A stretch of 64,000 bases of DNA from Umezawaea beigongshangensis (GTDB lineage Bacteria; Actinomycetota; Actinomycetes; Mycobacteriales; Pseudonocardiaceae), in the NCBI RefSeq assembly GCF_016464305.1, contig NZ_JAEIOJ010000008.1, forward strand, positions 68,870-132,869. Reading direction: 5' to 3'. The position numbers and the translations under genes were made by a program. This document shows positions 43,361 to 51,115 of the stretch, piece by piece. The number at the start of each line of letters is the position of its first letter. Within the stretch, counting starts at the first letter, position 1. The notes beneath the pieces were generated by a model. It was given only the letters and a program-made list of their open reading frames with translations, ran no database searches and was not told the origin of the DNA.

Positions 43361-44890
43361 GTGCTCGCCCGGCGGTCCCCCGTGGTGCTCCTGAGCATCC
43401 TGCTGGTGCTGTCCCTCTGCGCCTGGGCCGGGTTCGAGCGGGCGCTGGCCCACCTGCGCGCTCCCCGCTGCGACGCGCCGGCCGTGGTGCGGGTCGCGGC
43501 GGCACCCGCGGTCGCGCAGGCGCTGAGCGAGACGGCCGCGGCCCACGACGGCTCCTGCTACCGGGTCGAGGTCGCGGCGCGCGCGTCGGCGGACGTGCTG
43601 ACCGGCGCCGACCCGCCCGACGTGTGGGTGCCCGAGTCGACGCGGTGGCTGCGCAGGGCACGCGGCACCGGCGCGTGGCAGGTTCCCGACGCGGGCACCT
43701 CGATCGCCTTCTCCCCCGTCGTGCTCGCGGCTCGGACGGACGCCCGCACGTGGCCGGACCTGCTGCGCGGCACGGTGGGGATCGCCGATCCGGCCAACGA
43801 CCCGGCCGCGCTGTCGGCGGTGCTGGGGGTCCGCGCCCTCGCCGCGTCGGAGCCGGACCCGGCGGCCGCCGCCGTGGCGTCGCTGCGCCGGGTGGCGGCG
43901 AGCTCCGAGCCGACGACGGCCGAGCTGTTCACCGCCGGGCTGGACGCGTTCGCCGTGTCGGAGCAGGAACTCGCGCGGCACAACGCGACGCCGGGGGCCA
44001 CACCGCTCACGCCGGTGTTCGCCGACCCGCCCGTGCCGGGACTGGACTTCCCCTACGCGGTGCTGCCCGGAGCGGACGAGGCGCGGCGCGCGGGCGCGGA
44101 GGGGTTCCTGGCGGCGCTGCGCTCCGGCGCGGCCGACGCGACCCTGGCCACGAGCAGGCTGCGTCCACCGGACGGGCGGGGCGAGCCCGCCGCGCGACCG
44201 GTCGCGCTGCCGGACCCGGACACCGTGGACGACGCGCTCACCGCGTGGGCCGGTCTGGCGCTGAGCGCGCGGGTGCTGGCCGTGCTGGACGTGTCGGGGT
44301 CGATGAACGAGATCGTGCCCGGCACCGGCACCACGCGGATGGCGCTCGCCGTGGAGGCGGCGGAGCGCGGCGTCGGACTGTTCAAGCCCACCACCGAACT
44401 GGGGCTGTGGAAGTTCTCCACCGCGCTGGACGGCGAGAAGGACCACCAGGAGGTGCTGCCCGTCGCGCCGGTGCGCGAGCAGCTCTCCAGCGGGGCCGTG
44501 CAGCGGTTGCGCGCGATCAGGGCGACGGCGCGCGGGGCGACCGGCCTGTACGACACGACGCTCGCCGCCTACCGGCAGGCCCGCTCGACGTGGGCGGCCG
44601 GTCGCATCAACATCGTCGTGATCATGACCGACGGCCGCAACGAGGACAGCCGCTCGATCAGCCAGGCCGCGCTGCTGGAGGAGCTGGGGAAGCTCCAGGA
44701 CCAGCGCCGCCCGCTGCCCGTCGTCGCGATCGGCATGGGGCCGGACGTGGACGTGCGGGAGTTGGAGCGCATCGCGGGGGCGACCGGCGGCCGGGCGTTC
44801 ACGACGGCCGATCCCGCCGGTGTCGGCGACATCTTCGCCAGCGCGCTGTCGACGATGCTGTGCCAGCCCCCGGCGTGCCGTCCCGGCTGA
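43361..44890 (+). CDS. Membrane-anchored solute-binding-like/VWA domain protein
   Basis: 509 residues. One N-terminal helix (about 7-25) is followed by a periplasmic-binding-protein-like region (about 45-275: VRVAAAPAVAQALSETAAAHDGSCYRVEV, PDVWVPESTRWL, SIAFSPVVLAART). The C-terminal von Willebrand A domain has an intact MIDAS (DVSGSMN, then TGLYDTT and IMTDGRNED). The protein would sit outside the membrane and bind a ligand and a metal-dependent partner. The partner is unknown; no MoxR-type ATPase is adjacent. The GTG start appears leaderless. Confidence 0.8.
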   Translation: MLARRSPVVLLSILLVLSLCAWAGFERALAHLRAPRCDAPAVVRVAAAPAVAQALSETAAAHDGSCYRVEVAARASADVLTGADPPDVWVPESTRWLRRARGTGAWQVPDAGTSIAFSPVVLAARTDARTWPDLLRGTVGIADPANDPAALSAVLGVRALAASEPDPAAAAVASLRRVAASSEPTTAELFTAGLDAFAVSEQELARHNATPGATPLTPVFADPPVPGLDFPYAVLPGADEARRAGAEGFLAALRSGAADATLATSRLRPPDGRGEPAARPVALPDPDTVDDALTAWAGLALSARVLAVLDVSGSMNEIVPGTGTTRMALAVEAAERGVGLFKPTTELGLWKFSTALDGEKDHQEVLPVAPVREQLSSGAVQRLRAIRATARGATGLYDTTLAAYRQARSTWAAGRINIVVIMTDGRNEDSRSISQAALLEELGKLQDQRRPLPVVAIGMGPDVDVRELERIAGATGGRAFTTADPAGVGDIFASALSTMLCQPPACRPG

Positions 44891-44956
44891 CCGGTCCCGA
44901 ACGCTCCACTCGCGGTGCCCGAACGCTCCACTCGTGGTGCTCGAACGCTCAACTCG
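44891..44956 (-). repeat. 22-bp tandem repeat array, copy 3 (three units, inverted)
   Basis: On the minus strand units begin at 44956, 44934 and 44912, again with a 22-bp period. The first reads CGAGTTGAGCGTTCGAGCAC; the others read CGAGTGGAGCGTTCGGG. It occupies the gap between the convergent VWA and methyltransferase genes, directly abutting the VWA stop codon. Confidence 0.85.
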
Positions 44957-44959
44957 CGG

Positions 44960-45694
44960 TCAGTAGGGGTCGTGGGGGCCCCGGTGGGACAGGAGGCGGG
45001 TCAGGGGGCGCAGGCGCAGGCGCAGCAGGACCTTCACCGCGACGTTGCGCAGGAACCACGGGGTCTGGGCCAGGACGCGCAGGCGGTCGCGCGGTGTCGG
45101 GCGGCGCAGGCGGAAGCGGGCCAGGGAGCCCGTGCGGTCCAGGAAGGTGTAGCGGGAGCCGCAGAGCACCCGCACCGCCACGCCGCCGGTCACGCCGATC
45201 GACGAGAACGCGTCGTGCACCAGGACCTCCGCGTCCGGCGGCAGGTGCTCCGACCACCTCAGGTCGTCGGTGAACGTCCAGTAGTCGTGCTTGCCGTCGA
45301 CGTAGAGCAGGGCGATCGGGCGGTTCCAGGTCGGGCGCAGGACCGTGCTGTACTCGGGGATCAGCTCCACGACCTCCGCCAGCCCGGCGCGGTGGAAGAC
45401 GTTGTCCTCGAAGCGCTTGCGGGTCAGCGGTCCGCCGAACAGCCTGCCCTCGACGAACGGGTCCACGGCCACGACGCTCGCCCCGGCCAGCCGGGCCGCC
45501 TCGCCGAGCACGGCGGTGGAGCGGCCCTGGTGGCTGCCGATCTCCACGATCCGGCCGCCGCGCGGCACCCGCAGCGCCGCGTCCCACAGGGCGAGCGCCT
45601 GGTCGCGGGTCAGCCAGCCGGGGATCTGCCCGGCGAGTTCCCACGCGCTGGCGAACTCCGGGGACGGCGATCGGGCGGGACGAGCGTCCGACAT
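44960..45694 (-). CDS. SAM-dependent methyltransferase (Methyltransf_24 type)
   Basis: 244 residues. Class I fold with motif I RIVEIGSHQGRSTAVL, motif II VVAVDPF and the family-specific LLYVDGKHDYW, placing it with Methyltransf_24 enzymes that often act on sugars or cell-envelope glycolipids. The ATG at 45694 has AGGCAGG upstream at good spacing; the GTG at 45700 is an alternative. It is divergent from the aftD-like gene, suggesting a shared envelope-glycan context. Its stop lies 3 bp from a 22-bp repeat array. Confidence 0.82.
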   Translation of the reverse strand: MSDARPARSPSPEFASAWELAGQIPGWLTRDQALALWDAALRVPRGGRIVEIGSHQGRSTAVLGEAARLAGASVVAVDPFVEGRLFGGPLTRKRFEDNVFHRAGLAEVVELIPEYSTVLRPTWNRPIALLYVDGKHDYWTFTDDLRWSEHLPPDAEVLVHDAFSSIGVTGGVAVRVLCGSRYTFLDRTGSLARFRLRRPTPRDRLRVLAQTPWFLRNVAVKVLLRLRLRPLTRLLSHRGPHDPY

Positions 45695-45761
45695 GCGCAC
45701 CTGCCTCGAACCTCCGGTGACCCGCCGGCGACGGACCGCCCACGATAGCGATCTGCGTCAC

Positions 45762-45767
45762 TAGTCT
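45762..45767 (+). promoter_or_regulatory. TAGTCT -10 box, probable leaderless promoter of the aftD-like gene
   Basis: TAGTCT lies 7 nt before the GTG at 45775, and no ribosome-binding site precedes that start. Confidence 0.4.
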
Positions 45768-45774
45768 CTACCCG

Positions 45775-48700
45775 GTGGTAACTTCTGCGGGCATCAGCGG
45801 GACGAGCGTGCGGCGGGGTGACCAGCGCGGTTCGACCGGCCGGTGGTGGCGCAGGCCGCACCGATCGCCCACCGCGTGGTCGTCGCTCGCCCTCGTGGTG
45901 GTGTCGTTCCTCCAGCGGCCGGGCGCGACCACGTTCGACACCAAGCTCGACCTCGCGGTGAACCCGCTGGGCTTCCTGCGCCGCGCGCTGTCGCTGTGGA
46001 ACCCCGGTTCGGCCGCGGGCGAGCTGCAGAACCAGGCGTACGGCTACCTGTTCCCGATGGGCCCGTTCTTCGCGGTCGGCCAGCTCGCGGGGGTGCCGCC
46101 GTGGATCGTGCAGCGGCTGTGGTGCGCCCTGCTGCTGTGCGCGGCGTTCACCGGCGCCCTGCTGCTGGCCCGCGCGCTCGGCGTCGGCTCGGAGCCCACC
46201 CGCCTCGCCGCCGCGCTGGCCTACGCGCTCGCCCCGCGCGTGCTCACCGAGATCGGTCCGCTGTCGGCGGAGATGCTGCCCGCGGTGATGCTGCCGTGGG
46301 TCGTGCTGCCGCTGGTGACCGCCGACCGCGTCGGCTCCCCGCGCCGCGCCGCCGGGCTGTCCGCGCTCGCCGTGCTGTGCACCGGCGGGACGAACGGCGC
46401 GATGGTGGTGATGGCGCTGGTCCTGCCCTGCCTGTGGCTGCTGACCCGCGTCTGGAACGCGCGGCACCGCGCGCTGGTGCTGTGGTGGTGCGGATCGGTG
46501 CTCGCGGTCTGCCTGTGGTGGATCCTGCCGCTGCTGCTGCTCGGCCGCTACAGCCTGCCGTTCCTGGACTACGTCGAGTCCGCCGTGAACACCACCGCGC
46601 CGCTGTCGCTGTTCGAGGTGCTGCGCGGCACCGACCAGTGGGTCGCCTACGTCGTGCGGGGCACGCCGTGGTGGCCCGCGGGCTGGCTGCTGATCGACGA
46701 CCCGCTGCTCATGACGGGCACGGCCGCCGTGGCCGCCGCGGGCCTGGTGGGACTGTGCCGGGCCGAGCTGCCGGAGCGGCGCTTCCTCGTGCTGGGCGCG
46801 GTCGTCGGACTGACCCTGCTGACCGTCGGGCACGTCGGATCGCTCGACGGTCCGTTCGCCGAGCCGGTGCGGGCGCTGCTGGACGGCCCGCTCGCCCCGC
46901 TGCGCAACGTGCACAAGTTCGAGCCGGTGCTGCGCCTGTGCGTGGTGCTGGGCTTCGCGCACGGGTTGGACCTGCGCGCCCCGCGCGGGCTGCGCGCCGT
47001 GCCGCCGGTGTGGCGGCGACGGCTGCGGCTGGGCACGGCGGCCCTGCTGGTGCTGGTGGTCTCCGCACCGGCGTGGCTGCTGACGCTGCGCCCCGGCACG
47101 GGCTGGTCGGAGGTGCCGCAGCACTGGCGGCAGGCGATGTCGTGGCTCGGGCAGCAGGACCCGCACGCCCGCACGCTCCTGCTGCCCGCGACCGGCTTCG
47201 GCCAGTACACGTGGGGCCGCACGGTCGACGAGCCGGCGCAGGCGCTCGCGGAGGCGCCCTGGGCGGTGCGCAACCAGGTCCCGCTGGGCTCGGAGGGCAA
47301 CACCAGGCTCATGGACGCCGTGCACGAGGCCCTGGCCGACGGCCGCGGCTCACCGGGGCTGGCCGACCTGCTGGCCCGCTCGGGCCACCGCTTCCTGCTG
47401 CTGCGCAACGACGTCGACCGCACCGCCGTCGAGGCGCCGCCGCTGGCCGTGCTGCGCGGTGGGCTCGCCGCGTCTCCCGGCGTCGAGCGGGTGGCGGAGT
47501 TCGGGCCGGTGGTGGCGATGGCCGACCAGCGGCTGACGAGCCCGGTCGACCGCGAGGTCACCGGGCACGCGCTGGAGGTCTACGAGGTGCGGCGGCCGGT
47601 GCCGCTGGTGACGGCGGTGGCCACCAGCGCCGTCCCGATCGTCAGCGGTGGCCCCGAGTCGCTGCTCCCCCTGCTGTCGCAGGGTCTGCTGCGGCGCGAG
47701 CAGCCGAGCGTGCTGGCCGGGGAGCGCGACGACGCCGCGGACGGCGGGTGGCTCGTCACCGACGGGTTGCGCCGCCGCGAGCGCAACGTCGGGCGGGTCG
47801 CCGACAACCTGGGCCAGACCATGACCGCGCGGGAGGACAGCCGTCAGGACCGGCCCGCGCTGGACGTCTCGCCGTTCCCCGACGTGCGGCACCAGACGGT
47901 GGCGGAGTACCGGGGCGTCCGCGCCGTGCGGGCCTCGACGTCGAGCGGCTACGCCGACGCGGCGGGCGCGATCGACCCGGCCACGGCGCCGTTCGCCGCG
48001 GTGGACGGCGACGCGGGGTCGGCCTGGCACTCGTCGAGCTTCACCGGGCCGGTCGGGCAGTGGCTGGAGGTGGAGCTGGACACCCCGCGCGAGCTGACCG
48101 GGGTGACCGTGCGGATGGTGGACGACCTGCGGGTGGGCTGGCCGGTCACCCGCGTCCGGATCACCACCGCCACCGGGTCGTCGGACCACGACGTGCCGGC
48201 GGGCGGCGGACCGGCGACGTTCCCGATCGCCCCCGGACTCACCGGCACCGTGCGGGTGACCGTGCTGGAGATGTCGGCGGGGCGGCGCGACGGCAACGCC
48301 GGGATCGCCGAGCTGAGCCTGCCGGGCACCGCGGCGCAGCGGGCGCTGCGCGTGCCGCACGACGCGCCAGGCACCACGCCGGCGTTCTCCTTCACCCGCG
48401 GCGGCCAGTTCCGCCCGGCCTGCCACCGGGCGCAGGACGACGTGCGCTGCGACGCCGCCCTGTCGCGCTTCGGGGAGGAGCACTCCGGGGTCGCCCGGTT
48501 GTTCCGCACCGACGCCCCCGCCACGTTCCGGGTGGCCGCGTCGGTCGTGGCGGCGGCGGGCGCGGGAAACCCGGTGCGGCTGCCGGGTCTGGAGGTCAGC
48601 GCCTCCTCCGCGCTGGCCGGGGACGTCGCCGCGGGCGCGCTGTCCGCTGTGGACGGTGACCCGGCGACGGCGTGGCTGCCCGACGTGACCGACCTGCGGC

Positions 48701-49860
48701 CGGTGCTGTCGCTGAGCTGGGCGGGTGAGCGGTCGCTGACGGAGCTGCGGCTGGCCGCGCCGCCGTCCGGTCGCCGCCCGGTGGAGCTGGAGCTGCGCGC
48801 GCCGGGCCGGGAGGTCGTGGTGCGCACCGGTTCCGACGGGGTGGCGCGCTTCGAGCCGATCGCCACCGACCGGCTGGACGTGGCGGTCCTGGAGAGCAGC
48901 GGCGGCGACGCGGGCGCGCCGGGCGGCATCGGTGAGCTGACCCTGCCCGCGCTGGCCGACCGGGCGACGCCGCTGCCGCCGGAGACCCCGTTCACGGTGC
49001 CGTGCGGCTCCGGCCCGGAGATCGAGGTCGACGGCCAGCGGATCACCACGTCCGTCAGCGGCACGCTCGCCGACGTCACCGCGCACCGCGTGCTGCCGGC
49101 GACGTCGTGCGACGACGACCTGGCGCAGGCGCTGGAGCTCGGCGAGGGAGACCACTTCCTGAGCACGACCAGGTCGGCGTCGTTCGTGGTGCAGGACGTG
49201 TGGCTGCGGCCCGCCTCGTGGGCGGAGCCGCGGATCGTCCAGCGCGAGACGCGGGTGCTGCGCTGGGACGCCACCTCCCGCGAGGTCGCCGTCGCCGGTG
49301 GGCCGCGCGCGCTGCTGGTCGTGCCGGAGAACGCCAACGACGGCTGGCGGGCGACCCTGGACGGGACCGAGCTGGCCCGCACCCGCGTCGACGGGTGGCA
49401 GCAGGCGTGGGTGCTGCCCGAGGGCGCGGGCGGCGCGGTGCGGCTGGAGTTCGCCCCCGACGCGCAGTACCGGGCCGGGCTGCTCGCCGGTGGCGCGTCG
49501 GCGCTGGGCCTGCTGGCCGTGGTGGCGCTGCCGGTGCGGCGGCCGAGCGGTCCCGGGGTGCGTCCCACGACGAGCCGCTGGGTGCAGGTCGCGCTGGTCG
49601 TCCTGCTGGGCGTGCTGGGCGGGATGGCCCCGGTGGTGGCCCTGATCGCGACGCTGCTGCTGCGGCAGTTCTTCCCCACCGCGCCGCGGCTGGTCGTGCT
49701 GGGTGCGACGGTCGCCGCCTGCGCCGTCGCGGTGACCGGGCGGCTGCTCGGCCACGGCCAGGAGTGGGCGTACGGGCCGTGGGCTCAGGGCGCCCTGCTG
49801 ATCGCGGTGTCCGCGGTGGTGTCCTCCTGCTTCGGGCCGTTCGCCGGGGAGGAGCGCTGA
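45775..49860 (+). CDS. aftD: Alpha-(1->3)-arabinofuranosyltransferase (AftD-like, DUF3367)
   Basis: 1361 residues. The N-terminal half is a polytopic GT-C domain with the acidic first-loop motif TTFDTKLDLAVNPLGFL, which matches the AftD/DUF3367 family. A long extracellular part carries two discoidin-like carbohydrate-binding modules (about 720-860 and 925-1060; AVDGDAGSAWHSSS and AVDGDPATAWLPD). C-terminal membrane helices follow. AftD adds alpha-1,3 arabinofuranose branches to cell-wall arabinan, using decaprenylphosphoryl-arabinose outside the membrane. The GTG appears leaderless. Its 3' end overlaps the convergent flippase gene by 76 bp. Confidence 0.9.
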   Translation: MVTSAGISGTSVRRGDQRGSTGRWWRRPHRSPTAWSSLALVVVSFLQRPGATTFDTKLDLAVNPLGFLRRALSLWNPGSAAGELQNQAYGYLFPMGPFFAVGQLAGVPPWIVQRLWCALLLCAAFTGALLLARALGVGSEPTRLAAALAYALAPRVLTEIGPLSAEMLPAVMLPWVVLPLVTADRVGSPRRAAGLSALAVLCTGGTNGAMVVMALVLPCLWLLTRVWNARHRALVLWWCGSVLAVCLWWILPLLLLGRYSLPFLDYVESAVNTTAPLSLFEVLRGTDQWVAYVVRGTPWWPAGWLLIDDPLLMTGTAAVAAAGLVGLCRAELPERRFLVLGAVVGLTLLTVGHVGSLDGPFAEPVRALLDGPLAPLRNVHKFEPVLRLCVVLGFAHGLDLRAPRGLRAVPPVWRRRLRLGTAALLVLVVSAPAWLLTLRPGTGWSEVPQHWRQAMSWLGQQDPHARTLLLPATGFGQYTWGRTVDEPAQALAEAPWAVRNQVPLGSEGNTRLMDAVHEALADGRGSPGLADLLARSGHRFLLLRNDVDRTAVEAPPLAVLRGGLAASPGVERVAEFGPVVAMADQRLTSPVDREVTGHALEVYEVRRPVPLVTAVATSAVPIVSGGPESLLPLLSQGLLRREQPSVLAGERDDAADGGWLVTDGLRRRERNVGRVADNLGQTMTAREDSRQDRPALDVSPFPDVRHQTVAEYRGVRAVRASTSSGYADAAGAIDPATAPFAAVDGDAGSAWHSSSFTGPVGQWLEVELDTPRELTGVTVRMVDDLRVGWPVTRVRITTATGSSDHDVPAGGGPATFPIAPGLTGTVRVTVLEMSAGRRDGNAGIAELSLPGTAAQRALRVPHDAPGTTPAFSFTRGGQFRPACHRAQDDVRCDAALSRFGEEHSGVARLFRTDAPATFRVAASVVAAAGAGNPVRLPGLEVSASSALAGDVAAGALSAVDGDPATAWLPDVTDLRPVLSLSWAGERSLTELRLAAPPSGRRPVELELRAPGREVVVRTGSDGVARFEPIATDRLDVAVLESSGGDAGAPGGIGELTLPALADRATPLPPETPFTVPCGSGPEIEVDGQRITTSVSGTLADVTAHRVLPATSCDDDLAQALELGEGDHFLSTTRSASFVVQDVWLRPASWAEPRIVQRETRVLRWDATSREVAVAGGPRALLVVPENANDGWRATLDGTELARTRVDGWQQAWVLPEGAGGAVRLEFAPDAQYRAGLLAGGASALGLLAVVALPVRRPSGPGVRPTTSRWVQVALVVLLGVLGGMAPVVALIATLLLRQFFPTAPRLVVLGATVAACAVAVTGRLLGHGQEWAYGPWAQGALLIAVSAVVSSCFGPFAGEER

Positions 49861-51038
49861 CGGGCGCGGTGCTCCAGCGCGACGCCGGCCAGCACGAGCA
49901 GGCCGGTCGCGACGCACGCCGCCGCGACCACGGCGGCGGGCGAGTCGTGCAGCCACCCCGCGACCAGCACGATCTCCAGGCCCACGGCGAGCCACACGGC
50001 GGCGGTGGCGCCGCGGTCCGCGCCCGCCAGCGCCGCGAACAGCAGCAGCTGCACGAGCGCGAGGAACGAACCGGTGAGCGCGAAGCACCACACCGGGACG
50101 GGGGTCCCGGCGTAGGCCCCGCCACCGATCAGCACGACCGCGGCGGGCCCGAACAGCGCGGCGCCGAGCACCACGGCCGCGTCCAGCGCGGCGCACACCG
50201 CGAGCGCGAGCGGCAGGACCCCGCGGCGCGCGGCCGGATCGGCCAGCCGGGGCAGCGCGAGGACGCCGACGGCCTGCGGCAGCCAGTAGGCGATCTTCGT
50301 GACGACCGAGCCCACGGCGTGCTGACCGGCCTGCGGACCGGTCAGGTGGTGGCGGGCGAGCACCAGGTCCAGGTTCACCAGCAGCACCAGCGCGAGGACC
50401 GCCTGCGCGGCGTGCAGCGCCTCGGCCGCGCTGTGCCGCTGGGGCCGCGCCGGGCGCGGACGGCCGCAGACGAGCCAGCCGACGAGCGCCACGGCCGCGG
50501 AGCCGGACGCGGTGCCGGCGAGGGCGGCCTCCGACGAGCCGCCGAGCAGCAGCCCGGCCGCGCCGCCGCCGATCTTGCCCGTGCCCTCCAGGCAGACCAG
50601 CGCGGCGAGCGCCCGGAACCGGCGGCGTCCCTGGAGGAGCCCGTGGAACAGGCCGAGCACGGTCAGCGGGGCCAGCGACGCGGCCAGCCACAGCGCGGGC
50701 GCGACGCCGTCGAGGTGCAGCAGCGGCACCAGCGCGGGCGCGACGAGCACGCCGAGGGCGGTCCAGCCCACCGCCACCGACAGGCCGAGGCCGAGCAGCG
50801 CCGGGGTCTCGCGGCTGCCGGCGCGGGCGATCCGCAGCGCCACGGCCGTCTGGAGGCTCACGGCGGGCACGATGCCGACGACCAGCAGCGCGAGCAGCGC
50901 GCTCAACTCGCCGAACACCGCCGGGGTCAGCGCACGGGCCGCCACGGCGGTGAACGCGTAGCTCGCGACGTTGGCCGCGAACAGCCCGGCGGTGACGAGC
51001 AGGCCGTCGACGCGGCCGGTCGCGCGGTGGTCCACCAC
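49785..51038 (-). CDS. Polysaccharide flippase-like MATE/Wzx membrane protein
   Basis: 417 residues with about 12 membrane helices and the N-terminal pattern of Wzx/polysaccharide-export proteins (FAANVASYAFTAVAARALTPAVFGELSALLALL). It would flip lipid-linked glycan across the membrane. GGAGGG lies just before the GTG at 51038; the GTG at 51035 is equally possible. The last 25 codons are antisense to the 3' end of the aftD-like gene. It is divergent from the GT-C-like gene at 51116. The location inside an arabinan/envelope locus suggests export of a cell-wall or glycolipid precursor. Confidence 0.8.
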   Translation of the reverse strand: MVDHRATGRVDGLLVTAGLFAANVASYAFTAVAARALTPAVFGELSALLALLVVGIVPAVSLQTAVALRIARAGSRETPALLGLGLSVAVGWTALGVLVAPALVPLLHLDGVAPALWLAASLAPLTVLGLFHGLLQGRRRFRALAALVCLEGTGKIGGGAAGLLLGGSSEAALAGTASGSAAVALVGWLVCGRPRPARPQRHSAAEALHAAQAVLALVLLVNLDLVLARHHLTGPQAGQHAVGSVVTKIAYWLPQAVGVLALPRLADPAARRGVLPLALAVCAALDAAVVLGAALFGPAAVVLIGGGAYAGTPVPVWCFALTGSFLALVQLLLFAALAGADRGATAAVWLAVGLEIVLVAGWLHDSPAAVVAAACVATGLLVLAGVALEHRARQRSSPANGPKQEDTTADTAISRAP

Positions 51039-51115
51039 GGCTCCCTCCGGTGTCACCGGGCGGCGGTTCGGCGGTGCGGGCGACTGTACAGACCGGGACG
51101 GGCCGGGGGAACGGC

